Origin: Nonomuraea soli
Lineage (GTDB): Bacteria; Actinomycetota; Actinomycetes; Streptosporangiales; Streptosporangiaceae
Reading direction: 5' to 3'
NCBI RefSeq assembly: GCF_013761175.1
Contig: NZ_JACDUR010000002.1
Span: forward strand, 626,816 to 690,815
Length of the DNA: 64,000 nucleotides
This document shows, in pieces, positions 44,362 through 52,522 of this stretch (position 1 is the first letter of the stretch; each line of letters opens with the position of its first letter). The position numbers and the translations under genes were made by a program. The notes beneath the pieces are model-generated. The model saw only the letters and a program-made list of their open reading frames with translations, did no database searches and had not been told where the DNA came from.

Positions 44362-44700
44362 GTGGAGTACTCGCTGCGCGAGATCGGCGACGTCACCGTC
44401 GTGACGGCCAGCGGCGAGATCGACGCGGCCACGTTGCCCCCGCTGAGTGCCGAGGTGCTCAAGCTGCTGCGTCGCCCCCGCCCGCGCCTGATCATCGATC
44501 TGTCGACGGTGGCCTTCCTGGATTCCACCGGGCTGGCCCTGCTGGTCAAGGCCACCAACCAGAGCAGGGACAACGGCGGAAGGCTGGCCGTCATCGGCGC
44601 CGACCCCGTCCGGCTGCGGGTGATCTGGCTGACGCACCTCGACAAGTTCCTGCCGCTGCAGGACAGCCTGGAAGCGGCTCTGGAGCAGGTTCAGGCGTAG
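44362..44700 (+). CDS. STAS-domain anti-sigma factor antagonist
   Basis: A 112-residue STAS protein starting at GTG after GGGAGG. The phosphoacceptor loop is FLDSTGLALL with Ser55. It most likely partners with the HATPase encoded just upstream in a partner-switching pair. A second STAS gene lies at 33755 with about 30 percent-like resemblance by eye only in the loop, so the two are not recent copies. Confidence 0.9.
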   Translation: MEYSLREIGDVTVVTASGEIDAATLPPLSAEVLKLLRRPRPRLIIDLSTVAFLDSTGLALLVKATNQSRDNGGRLAVIGADPVRLRVIWLTHLDKFLPLQDSLEAALEQVQA

Positions 44701-44711
44701 GACCGACGCCT

Positions 44712-44751
44712 GCCCGCCGGTGGCCCCTTCGTCGTGACGGCCAAGGCGGGC
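44712..44751 (+). terminator. nested-stem terminator after the STAS gene
   Basis: GCCCGCC (44712-44718) pairs with GGCGGGC (44745-44751), and inside it TGGCC pairs with GGCCA. TGATCCTTT follows. It begins 12 bases after the stop codon. Confidence 0.6.
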
Positions 44752-44810
44752 TGATCCTTTGAGTAGGGGCTACTCATGCCGCCGGTCGGGGGCTCGGACA
44801 CGCTGAGCGG

Positions 44811-45596
44811 GTGAGTACCCGAGCCCGTAACCTTCTCGTCGGTGCGGTGTTCTCCGTCGTCTTCGCCTTCGGCGTCTTTCTCGCCGTCCGGCCGGCGTTC
44901 ACCACCGAGCCGCCGCCGTTGGAGTCCACCCAGACCGCACCCGCCCCGGAGAGATCCGCCTCGGAGGAACCCGGCGTCGAAGAGCCCGAACAGACGAAGA
45001 CCACCGTCATCGGCGGTCCGACGATGGACAACTACTACCCGGTCCTCAACTTCGGAGCCTCCTTCCCCGGGACGACGTGTGCGATCTTCGGAGCGGAGCG
45101 CGCCGACCGTCCGCTGGTCATCGACAGCGTCACGGTCAGCCCCGGCGGCGAGTGGCGCCTGCACGACTGCGGCTCCGCCTCCACCCCGCCAGGCTCCTAC
45201 AACCAGGACGGCATCGAGACCATCGGGATCGCTCCCTGCCAGGCGGGCCTGACGATCGAACCGAGCTCGGCGAGCGATGTGCGGAACGGCTGCTGGATCG
45301 GGGTGGAGACGACGGGCGGCGCGCCCGCGCAGGGGCTGCTGACCCTGAGCGCGCGCTGGCAGTGCGGGGCGGGCGAGACGTGCCGGGCGAAGCAGCGCCA
45401 CTTCCGGCTCACCAGCCAGGGAACCGGCGAACCCGGCCCGACCGAGGACCCCACGCGGACCCCGGACGAGCCCACCGGCGAACCCACCGCCGAACCCACC
45501 GCCGAACCCACCGAGGAGCCGTCCAGCCGGCCCACCGAGGAGCCGCTCGACGAGCCCACCCAGATCCCCGGTGCCGAAGAGACCCCCGCGTCGTGA
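44811..45596 (+). CDS. membrane-anchored extracellular protein with Pro/Thr/Glu repeat tail
   Basis: A 261-residue protein starting at GTG. An N-terminal anchor (NLLVGAVFSVVFAFGVFLAV) is followed by an acidic linker, a beta-rich domain of about 140 residues with six or so cysteines (GTTCAIFG, LHDCGS, RNGCWIG), and a low-complexity tail of EPTAEPTAEPTEEP type. It is probably on the outer face, with the tail spanning the wall. Function is unknown. It overlaps the next membrane protein gene by GTGA, so the two are likely partners. Confidence 0.7.
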   Translation: MSTRARNLLVGAVFSVVFAFGVFLAVRPAFTTEPPPLESTQTAPAPERSASEEPGVEEPEQTKTTVIGGPTMDNYYPVLNFGASFPGTTCAIFGAERADRPLVIDSVTVSPGGEWRLHDCGSASTPPGSYNQDGIETIGIAPCQAGLTIEPSSASDVRNGCWIGVETTGGAPAQGLLTLSARWQCGAGETCRAKQRHFRLTSQGTGEPGPTEDPTRTPDEPTGEPTAEPTAEPTEEPSSRPTEEPLDEPTQIPGAEETPAS

Positions 45597-46501
45597 CCGC
45601 GACCTCGGAGGCGCAGCAGCCTCAGACGATGCTCGGCCACCTGACCGCCTACAGCAGCATCGTCGCGCCGACGACCCTGGTGACGGCGCTGCTGTTCTAC
45701 TTCGGCTACCTGGCCACCCGCGCCAGGTTCGAGTACTTCGGCGTCTACCTCGACCTGGTGAACCTGTCCACCGCCGACCTGCTGCTGTACGGCTCCGAAG
45801 TGGTCTACGTGCCGGTCGTCCTGGTCGCGCTGACGGCCCTGGCCGCGGCCGGCCTGCGCATGGGCACCCAGCGGCTGGTGTCGGACCCGGGCCGCGACCC
45901 GCTCTCACGATGGGTCACCCGGGCGGTGGCAGGCGTCGGCGTCATCCTGCTGGTGAGAGCCCTGGTCGGCATCCTGGTCCCGGCGGTGTCGCAGCGCGAG
46001 CAGCCTGCCACCACCGCCCTGTGCCTGACCGGCGGTGTGCTGCTCCTTCGGCACGCAGGCACCCTGTGGGAGACACTCAGGAGACGGCGCGCCGAGCCGG
46101 GCTGGGCGCCACCTGACAGCGCGGTCACCGTCGCCCGCTGGTCGATCATCGCGCTGGCCGTCTGCGGCCTGTTCTGGGCCGCCAACAGTTTCGCCGCCTC
46201 CTACGGCGCCGGACGAGCCCAGGGGGACGCCGCCACGATCGGACGGCGGCCGGAGGTGCATCTGGAGACCGCCGAGCCCCTGAGCGCGCTGCCCGCCGGC
46301 GTCGGTCATGCGGTGCTGCCGGGCGGGGGCAAGTTCAAGCACCGCTACACGAAGCTGCGGCTTCTCGTCGAGTCCGGCGGGCACCTGTATCTCGTGCCCG
46401 CCCCGTGGCAGCCGGGCACCAGCCGGACCATCGTCCTGGCCCACTCGGGCGACGTGCGGTTGCAACTCCAGCCGAGGGTGACCGCTTCAAGGTCACCCTG
46501 A
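45593..46501 (+). CDS. multi-pass membrane protein, partner of the preceding gene
   Basis: A 302-residue protein with about five membrane helices in the first 215 residues (APTTLVTALLFYFGYLATRA is the first) and a C-terminal soluble part of about 90 residues (YTKLRLLVESGGHLYLVPA). I do not recognise the family. The GTG start overlaps the stop of the preceding gene. The frame is open upstream but there it is antisense-like to that gene. Confidence 0.7.
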   Translation: MTATSEAQQPQTMLGHLTAYSSIVAPTTLVTALLFYFGYLATRARFEYFGVYLDLVNLSTADLLLYGSEVVYVPVVLVALTALAAAGLRMGTQRLVSDPGRDPLSRWVTRAVAGVGVILLVRALVGILVPAVSQREQPATTALCLTGGVLLLRHAGTLWETLRRRRAEPGWAPPDSAVTVARWSIIALAVCGLFWAANSFAASYGAGRAQGDAATIGRRPEVHLETAEPLSALPAGVGHAVLPGGGKFKHRYTKLRLLVESGGHLYLVPAPWQPGTSRTIVLAHSGDVRLQLQPRVTASRSP

Positions 46502-46525
46502 CGAGGCGGGACGCGCGAGGCTTCG

Positions 46526-47014
46526 TTACATCTTGAAGTGGGTCCAGCCCGCCCGCCACGTTCCGTACGTCTTGGCGCCCGGCGGAAGGCAGCCGCCGGA
46601 GTGGCACAGCGCGGTGCTCTTGGTGAGGCGGCTCACCTTTCCAGACTCGGCGCCATAGGCGATGGTCTGCCAGTAGTACTGGTTCTTGCCCGTTTGGTAT
46701 CGCCTGCCGCATGGTTCCTCGACAGCCGCGACCTGGAAGGCCCGCTCCCGGGAATAGCTGACCATTCTGTCGGGCGTCGGCTTCACATTCTTGACGAATA
46801 CCGTGTCGTAGGTGCGTCGAGGGTTGAGGTGAAGGTTGTACTTCCTCATCTTGGAGCCCTTGGTGCAGGTCTCGTTCTTCCACTTCGCATAGAGGAAGTA
46901 CGCGGGCGATGCGGCGGCAGGAAGGGGAATGACCGCTACGACGCCGGTGGTCAGCATGGAAGCTGCCAGACAGATTCCCAGCCTTCGTATGCCATGTAAG
47001 GCGGCTGTCTTCAC
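46526..47014 (-). CDS. secreted protein of unknown function
   Basis: A 162-residue protein with a signal peptide (to about AAASP) and a mature domain containing four cysteines, many Lys/Arg and aromatic residues (AKWKNETCTKG, YYWQTIAYG). It is basic and compact, like small exported actinobacterial proteins. There is no family I can name. Convergent with the preceding membrane protein gene. Confidence 0.65.
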   Translation of the reverse strand: MKTAALHGIRRLGICLAASMLTTGVVAVIPLPAAASPAYFLYAKWKNETCTKGSKMRKYNLHLNPRRTYDTVFVKNVKPTPDRMVSYSRERAFQVAAVEEPCGRRYQTGKNQYYWQTIAYGAESGKVSRLTKSTALCHSGGCLPPGAKTYGTWRAGWTHFKM

Positions 47015-47113
47015 TGGCGTCCCTTCTTCGAGGTGTGCAGACAGCGCAGACGGTAGAGATCGTGGGTATGTTCCGGGTATGGCATGGCCGTGACCGGGGA
47101 TGTCTTCGAAGGG

Positions 47114-48037
47114 TCACGCACCGCTGGTCGGCGCCGGGTCGACACCGGTGAGCTCGGCGGACCGTGACCAGAGTCGCCTGGCGAGACCGTGGTCGGAGGC
47201 CGGGCGGGACAGGCTCTCGAAGGTCGGGCGGGCCGGGCGCAGCGGGCGGCCCGGTCCGATGTGGAGGCCGGTGGGCGCCGCGGCCTCGGTGGCCGCGTAG
47301 AGGATCGGCGCGACCGCCTCGGCGATCGGACGACGGAACAGGACGCCCAGCACCGCCGCCATCACCCGGGCCGAGGCGGGTGCGTTCCGATCCAGTTCGG
47401 TCCTGGCCATCCCGGGATGCGCGAGCAGGCTGCGCACCGGCGACGCGGCGGCGCGCAGCCTGCGGTCGAGCTCCAGGCCGAACAGCACGTTGGCGAGTTT
47501 GGAGGCCGCGTAGGCGCCGCCGGGTGAGTATCCGCGTTCGGCGGCCAGATCGTCCAGGTCGAGGCGGCCCAGCCGGTAGAGGCTGGACCCTACGGTCACC
47601 ACGGCCGGGTCGCGTCCTGCCGCCAGACGGTCGAGGAGGAGGCCGGTGAGGGCGAAGTGTCCCAGGTGATTGGTCGCGAACTGGCTCTCCACGCCCTGCG
47701 GACTGAGCCGTCGTGGCACGGTGCCGATGCCGGCGTTGTTGACGAGCACGTCGATGGCGGTTGCTTCGGCGTGGAGCTCGTCGGCGAAGCGGCGCACGCT
47801 GTCGAGATCGAGCAGGTCGAGCTGGTGGACGGCGAGGTCGGCCTTCACCTCGTCCGCACGCAGCCGGTCGCGGACCCAATGGCCCTTGGCGGTGTCGCGG
47901 ACCGCCATGATGACCCGGCCGCCGCGCGCGGCGAGACGGCGGGTGATCTCCGTGCCGAGGCCGCTGCTGGCACCGGTGACGACGAATGTCCGGCCGGTCT
48001 GGTCCGCGAGTTGATCGATCTTCCACACGGGGGACAT
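47114..48037 (-). CDS. SDR oxidoreductase, retinol-dehydrogenase-like
   Basis: A 307-residue short-chain dehydrogenase. The cofactor loop is TGASSGLG, NNAG follows the fourth strand, and the active site is YAASK. The additional C-terminal 60 residues match the retinol dehydrogenase/WW-oxidoreductase-like group common in actinobacteria. I start at ATG 48037 because GGAGGA precedes it and an in-frame TTG four codons earlier is weaker. It is divergent from a TetR gene across two matched operators. Confidence 0.9.
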   Translation of the reverse strand: MSPVWKIDQLADQTGRTFVVTGASSGLGTEITRRLAARGGRVIMAVRDTAKGHWVRDRLRADEVKADLAVHQLDLLDLDSVRRFADELHAEATAIDVLVNNAGIGTVPRRLSPQGVESQFATNHLGHFALTGLLLDRLAAGRDPAVVTVGSSLYRLGRLDLDDLAAERGYSPGGAYAASKLANVLFGLELDRRLRAAASPVRSLLAHPGMARTELDRNAPASARVMAAVLGVLFRRPIAEAVAPILYAATEAAAPTGLHIGPGRPLRPARPTFESLSRPASDHGLARRLWSRSAELTGVDPAPTSGA

Positions 48038-48048
48038 GGGTTCCTCCA

Positions 48049-48107
48049 ATAAACGGATAAGTCATCCGATTAGACTCGACTGCTAAGCGGATTGTCAATC
48101 CGCTTAG
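48049..48107. promoter_or_regulatory. two matched 25-bp operators between SDR and TetR genes
   Basis: CTAAGCGGATT-GTC-AATCCGCTTAG (48083-48107) is a perfect inverted repeat. A second site, ATAAACGGATA-AGT-CATCCGATTAG (48049-48073), has the same 11-3-11 layout and the same CGGAT/ATCCG core. Centres are 34 bases apart. The near site touches the SDR leader, and the perfect one lies 14 bases before the TetR start. Confidence 0.8.
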
Positions 48108-48120
48108 GTAGAGTGCCGGT

Positions 48121-48684
48121 ATGACCTCCATGCGTGCCGACGCCGTCCGCAACCGCGACCTCGTTCTGGCGACGGCACGCCGGGCGATGGCGGAGGGAGA
48201 CATGTCGCTGCAGCTCAACGACCTCGCCCGCAGAGCCGGGATCGGTGTCGGGACGGTCTATCGGCACTTCCCGACCCGCCGCGCGCTTCTGGAATCCCTC
48301 GCCGAGCCCGCCTTCACCGCCCTGCTCGACGACGCGCGGGTCGCGAGCCTGCGCGAGGACGCCTGGACCGGTCTGCGGCAGATCCTGCGAACACTGCTCG
48401 TCCAGCAGCTGTCCGATCCGGCCTTCACCGAGGTGATATCCACCAGCCCGGCCCTGGACGCCTCCCCGGACACCACCTCGCACCGCGAGGCCTTCGCGGA
48501 TCTGGCGCAAGCCGTACTCGAACGGGCCCGGCAGGCAGGTGCGCTGCGCCTCGACCTCACCCCCGACGACCTGCACCACCTGGTCTGCGGCACCGCGTTC
48601 GCCCTGCGCCTGACGCCCGACCCGAACGCATGCCTCGACCGCTACCTGCAGGTCCTCTTCGACGGGATCAGGACCACGGCCTGA
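48121..48684 (+). CDS. TetR-family regulator of the divergent SDR
   Basis: A 187-residue repressor. The helix-turn-helix is LNDLARRAGIGVGTVYRHFP, a strong TetR recognition helix. The ligand domain resembles the group with a C-terminal SBD (PF21597-like), a tentative call. The two 25-base operators just upstream probably bind it, giving autoregulation and control of the SDR. Confidence 0.9.
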   Translation: MTSMRADAVRNRDLVLATARRAMAEGDMSLQLNDLARRAGIGVGTVYRHFPTRRALLESLAEPAFTALLDDARVASLREDAWTGLRQILRTLLVQQLSDPAFTEVISTSPALDASPDTTSHREAFADLAQAVLERARQAGALRLDLTPDDLHHLVCGTAFALRLTPDPNACLDRYLQVLFDGIRTTA

Positions 48685-48703
48685 TCCTGACTCCGTTCCT
48701 GAA

Positions 48704-49330
48704 CTACGGCCAGTACGGCACCGCCAGCTGGGCGGCGGCCGCGATGGCCGCGCCGTCCAGTTCGACGATGCTCAGCTCGATCCCGCCGACGGGCCACTCC
48801 ACGGCGAGCTCGAAGTTCTCCGGGGGAGGTGAGGGCCACAACCACAGGCCCCAGGTCATCACGCCCGCGTCCTCGTCGCCGCTGCGCATGGACATGCCGG
48901 GCAGCAGCATGGACAACTGCGGGCCCGGCGGCGGATCCTGCCGGAGTTGTGTCCTGTCCAGGTTCTGCCCGACGGTGGTGGCCTTGGTGCCGTCGGCGAA
49001 GCGCACACCGAAGCGCAGCAGCTGGTCCGGCAGCGGCTGGTCGGCCTTCACCCCGGTGACCATGTGAGGGAACGCGGACAGCTGGAGGGACTGGAAGTCT
49101 TCGGGGGACAGAGTGTGCCGTCGGGTGACGATGTCCACGTTGATCAGGCAGCCGGTGCTGAAGACCTGGATGGTCGGCACGGTGATGGCGACGTTCGGGA
49201 CGCGGGCCAGCACCTGTGCGGTGATCATCACGGCGCCCATCTCTTCCGCCGGCGGGGCGGCCCAGGCGGGCCATCCGGGGTTGGGTGGGCGAGTCGACTC
49301 TTCTCGGGCTTGCGGGGGATCGAAGAACAC
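48704..49330 (-). CDS. conserved-type protein of unknown function
   Basis: A 208-residue protein with a proline-rich N-terminal 30 residues and a beta-rich body (ITAQVLARVPNVAITVPTIQ; FELAVEWPVGGIELSIVELD). It resembles the uncharacterised actinobacterial proteins that carry an immunoglobulin-like sandwich, but I cannot name it. The start is set at GTG 49330. Its start region faces away from the TetR gene at 48121 and follows the ArsR-type gene by 143 bases. Confidence 0.6.
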   Translation of the reverse strand: MFFDPPQAREESTRPPNPGWPAWAAPPAEEMGAVMITAQVLARVPNVAITVPTIQVFSTGCLINVDIVTRRHTLSPEDFQSLQLSAFPHMVTGVKADQPLPDQLLRFGVRFADGTKATTVGQNLDRTQLRQDPPPGPQLSMLLPGMSMRSGDEDAGVMTWGLWLWPSPPPENFELAVEWPVGGIELSIVELDGAAIAAAAQLAVPYWP

Positions 49331-49473
49331 GCTTTCACGGTACGGAAATTCTGCGGGCTGCGTGGCGTGTGGGGGTGGTAGAGGAGGGGCCGATCGGGCG
49401 ACGTGGCCGGCGCGGAGTGGCTCGCCGGAGATCCTGGCACCAGGAGAAGACGCCAGTGGCTCACGCAGGCTCC

Positions 49474-50553
49474 TCAGCGCAGCACCGCCGTCAGCACGTC
49501 GGCGCCCAGCGCCGTCAGGTCGGGCAGGTTCACGCTGTAGCGAACGTAACGCCCCTCCCGCCGCCCCGTGAGCAGCCCCGCGCGACGCAGGACCGCGAGG
49601 TGGCGTGACACCTCCGGCGGCGTGAGCCCCCAGGCGTGGGCGAGCTCGCCCGTCGTGTGCGGGCCGCGGGCGAGGGTGCGCAGCAGGCGCAGCCGTACCG
49701 GATGCGCGAGCGCCTCCAGCCGGAGCGTGACCGTCTCCAGCGACACCGGTTCCGCCGTCTCCGCCACGGGGTACTGCACCACCGGACGCCATCCGGGCGC
49801 GTGGATCACCACCAGGTGCGGCCGTCCGAAGACGCTGGGAAGGAAGGTGACGCCGCCGTCGTGGGCGGCGGTCGCGTTGTCCTGCAGCTTGTCCACGACG
49901 ATGGCGCTGCCGTCGGGGGAGAGGGTGACGGCGCCGGAGACCGAGGCGAGTGCCGCGCCGACGCCCTGCCGTTTGAGCAGGTCGTTCTTCAGGCGGACGT
50001 CGGTGGCGAGGTGCGGCGCGGCGCCCGCCCAGGCGGCGTCGAAGAAGGCCGCGGCGCACTGTTCGAGCGTGTGGCGCACCCGCGCCCGCACAGCTGACGG
50101 GTCGGCGAGCAGCCGTTCGGCGAAGGCCTCCTGGAGCGGGCCGCGGGCCTGGGCCAGGTCAAGGGCCCGCTCTCGCGCGGCCTGGTCGGCGAGCGGCGAG
50201 GGCGCGCCGAAACGGACCCGGTTGCTGCCGCACGTCGTGATGAGCGCGGCGGCCACATAGGTCTCGTCGTCGATCCGGTCCACGTCGTCGAGCTCGTCGG
50301 CGAGGGTCTGCCGGGGCCGGGCGGGGACGAGGAAGTCGGCTCGTGACGAACGCCAGAGGAACTCCGCCTCCCGCAGCCGCTCGGCCAGTTCCGGCGGCAG
50401 GCCGGCCCAGACGTCGGCGGCCCAGCCGGCGAGCTGCGGGTGATGGCCGGGTTCCGCCAGCACGTGCAGCATCGCCGTCAGCTCGGCCAGCGGGGAGGCG
50501 GCGAACCGCAGTCGCCCGTGCGGCGGGCCGCCGATGTCGATCCTCAACGTCAT
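49474..50553 (-). CDS. ArsR-type regulator with N-terminal DUF5937-like domain
   Basis: A 359-residue transcription factor. The C-terminal winged helix is TTGELAHAWGLTPPEVSRHL followed by LLTGRREGRYVRYSV, the ArsR wing. The N-terminal 270 residues match the DUF5937 proteins of actinobacteria (LAGWAADVWAGLPPELAERL), probably a sensor domain. No cysteine metal site of the ArsR/SmtB type is visible, so the signal is likely organic. It is divergent from an MFS transporter gene with a 35-base inverted repeat between them. Confidence 0.85.
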   Translation of the reverse strand: MTLRIDIGGPPHGRLRFAASPLAELTAMLHVLAEPGHHPQLAGWAADVWAGLPPELAERLREAEFLWRSSRADFLVPARPRQTLADELDDVDRIDDETYVAAALITTCGSNRVRFGAPSPLADQAARERALDLAQARGPLQEAFAERLLADPSAVRARVRHTLEQCAAAFFDAAWAGAAPHLATDVRLKNDLLKRQGVGAALASVSGAVTLSPDGSAIVVDKLQDNATAAHDGGVTFLPSVFGRPHLVVIHAPGWRPVVQYPVAETAEPVSLETVTLRLEALAHPVRLRLLRTLARGPHTTGELAHAWGLTPPEVSRHLAVLRRAGLLTGRREGRYVRYSVNLPDLTALGADVLTAVLR

Positions 50554-50585
50554 CCCACCATCTTCGCTGGTCGGGCGGCCGAAGC

Positions 50586-50620
50586 CCGCGTCAGTTGACG
50601 GGGTCCGTCAACTGACGCGG
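50586..50620. promoter_or_regulatory. 35-bp perfect inverted repeat between ArsR-type and MFS genes
   Basis: Two 16-base arms, CCGCGTCAGTTGACGG and CCGTCAACTGACGCGG, are perfect reverse complements separated by GGT. The core TCAGTTGACGG is repeated as GTCAACTGA. It lies 32 bases from the regulator start and 23 bases from the MFS start. Confidence 0.8.
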
Positions 50621-50643
50621 CGTCCGCGGCCGAGGGACGCATC

Positions 50644-51861
50644 GTGGGCGCCATGGCAACAACCACTAAGATCCGGACGCGGATGCTCGTCCGTGCCTCC
50701 GGCGGGCCCCGCTACGCCGTCGCCCTGGCCGTGGACGCGCTCGGCACCGGCCTGCTACGGCCCTTTCTGCTGATCTACGGCGTGATGGTGCTGGAGCTGT
50801 CGGCGCCGGCCACGGGGGTCGCCATGACGGCGGGGACCGTCACGGCCCTGGTCTGCATGCCCGCGGTCGGCCGCTGGCTGGACCGGGGCGCGCGCAGCAC
50901 GGTCGTGGCGGCGTCGATGCTCGTGCGCGTGCTGGGTGTGGCGCTGCTGCTGGCCGCCCCGGCGGGGCACGTGTGGCTGTTCGGCGCGGCGTCGCTCTTC
51001 CTCGGCATCGGCAACCAGGCCTGGCCCGCCGCCCACGCGGCCCTGGTGGCGACCGTCGCCCGGGGGCGGGAACGCGACGCCGCCCTCGCGGGAGGCCGCG
51101 CCCTGCGCAACGCCGGCCTCGGCGCGGGCGGCCTCCTGGCCACCGCGTGCCTGGCGGGCGGCACGACCGTGTTGCAGGCGCTGGCAGCGGCCACCGGCGC
51201 GGCCTACCTGGTCGCGGCGGCTCTGGCGTGGTCGGTTCACGTGCGCGCGGATCCGGCCGCCGCGACTGCGGAGGGTGGGCCCGCGCCGCGGATGCGGACG
51301 TTGCTGGCCGCCAACGTGGTCTACGTCTTCTGCCTCAACGTCACCGAGGTCGCGATCCCGCTGGTCCTGATGACCCAGTTGCACGCGTCCCCGATGTGGA
51401 CGGCGGGCATCTTCGTGGCCAACACCGTCCTGGTGGTGACGCTGCAGGTCCCGGTCACCGTCGGGATGTCCCGCTTCTCCCGGCGGGCCGTACTGGCTCT
51501 GGCGGGCGTGGTGATCGCCGCGTCCTATCTCGGCTTCCTCGCGGCCGCGTCCCTGGGGCCCGCCTGGGGCGCACCGGCGGTCGCCGCCGTGTCGGTGGTC
51601 TGCACAGTCGGGGAGATCCTCTACGCCGGCAGCGCCACCGCGCTCGTCGCCGCCCTGGCACCGGCGCACCTCGTGGGGCGGGCCATGGCGCGCTTCCAGA
51701 TCTCTACGGGCTTCGGCCTGGCCGTCTCGCCCGCGGTGATCACCGCTCTGGCGTCGTACGGCTCCGCGGCGCTCTGGGGCGGCCTCGCCGGTGCGACCCT
51801 CCTGTCCGCCTCCGCCGTCGCGACCGAGAAGGGCGATCGGCATCTGGCTACCAAGCGTTAA
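50644..51861 (+). CDS. MFS transporter under ArsR-type control
   Basis: A 405-residue membrane protein with about 12 helices. The first loop carries AVGRWLDRGARSTVV, a weak motif A. The helix 4 segment is FLGIGNQAWPAAHAALVATV. The GTG start has GAGGGA six bases upstream; an ATG three codons later is also possible. The pairing with a divergent regulator and a strong operator suggests inducible export of a small molecule. Confidence 0.88.
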   Translation: MGAMATTTKIRTRMLVRASGGPRYAVALAVDALGTGLLRPFLLIYGVMVLELSAPATGVAMTAGTVTALVCMPAVGRWLDRGARSTVVAASMLVRVLGVALLLAAPAGHVWLFGAASLFLGIGNQAWPAAHAALVATVARGRERDAALAGGRALRNAGLGAGGLLATACLAGGTTVLQALAAATGAAYLVAAALAWSVHVRADPAAATAEGGPAPRMRTLLAANVVYVFCLNVTEVAIPLVLMTQLHASPMWTAGIFVANTVLVVTLQVPVTVGMSRFSRRAVLALAGVVIAASYLGFLAAASLGPAWGAPAVAAVSVVCTVGEILYAGSATALVAALAPAHLVGRAMARFQISTGFGLAVSPAVITALASYGSAALWGGLAGATLLSASAVATEKGDRHLATKR

Positions 51862-51970
51862 TCGTCGTCGTCGGCGCGGGCGCTCGCCGAGCGAGGCCAC
51901 GACGTCACCGTCCTGGAGGCCAGGGAGCGAGGAGGCGGCCGGACCTGGACCACGACTCCGGGTCGCGCGA
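51861..51970 (+). pseudogene. remnant of an FAD-dependent amine oxidase-type protein
   Basis: One frame reads LIVVVGAG, the start of a dinucleotide-binding fold. From about 51880 another frame continues ALAERGHDVTVLEARERGGG and then RTWTT, the standard continuation in FAD amine oxidases and phytoene dehydrogenases. The residues normally between (about AGLSAAR) are missing, and nothing of the rest of the protein remains. It follows the MFS stop directly. Confidence 0.75.
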
Positions 51971-52055
51971 GGCGACGCCTGCCTTCACCGGCCGCCGTCG
52001 ACGGAGACGCCGCAGCGGCAGCAACGGGAGACGGCTCTGGGCGCGCGAGCGCGGG

Positions 52056-52508
52056 CTAGCCTTCCAGCCGCATCTCGTCGATGAGGGTGCGCTGCACGCA
52101 CACCCCGTCCCTGATCCACTGCCAGACCCTGCTGCGGTGCCTGCCGTCCCGGCTGAGCACGATGAGCTCGAACAGCTGCAGGTCCTGCCCTTCGGCCCGG
52201 TAGATCCAGTGCAGGTAGATGGCCTGGCCGTCGAGCTCCCAGGTCTCGCCCTTGATGCGCTCGGTGTCGAAGGCCATGCGGCCGCCGCCCAGGTAGCGGC
52301 CGGGGAAGCGGTGCTCCTCTGTGCGCCCGTCGTCCCAGGTGTAGCGGTTGACCTGGTAGTAGTCGTGGGAGCCGTCCGAGGGGAACGAGCACGTCAGGTG
52401 GGAGCGGTGGCGGTCGGTCACCTTCCCTTCCGGGTCGACGACGGTGTAGGTGCCCTCCCATTCGCCCTCGTGCCGGGCGAGCAGGGGCATGTCCTGCTTG
52501 ATGCTCAT
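52056..52508 (-). CDS. DUF3598-like lipocalin-fold protein
   Basis: A 150-residue protein starting MSIKQDMPLLARHEGEW. The alternating strands (GTYTVVDPEGKVTDRHRSHL; RFPGRYLGGGRMAFDTERI) match small barrels of the DUF3598 type. The family is uncharacterised, though barrels like this bind hydrophobic ligands. It is the last gene of the minus-strand group with aldehyde dehydrogenase and nitrilase, 14 bases after the former, and may take part in the same catabolism. Confidence 0.65.
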   Translation of the reverse strand: MSIKQDMPLLARHEGEWEGTYTVVDPEGKVTDRHRSHLTCSFPSDGSHDYYQVNRYTWDDGRTEEHRFPGRYLGGGRMAFDTERIKGETWELDGQAIYLHWIYRAEGQDLQLFELIVLSRDGRHRSRVWQWIRDGVCVQRTLIDEMRLEG

Positions 52509-52522
52509 GGGGTCATCACTCC

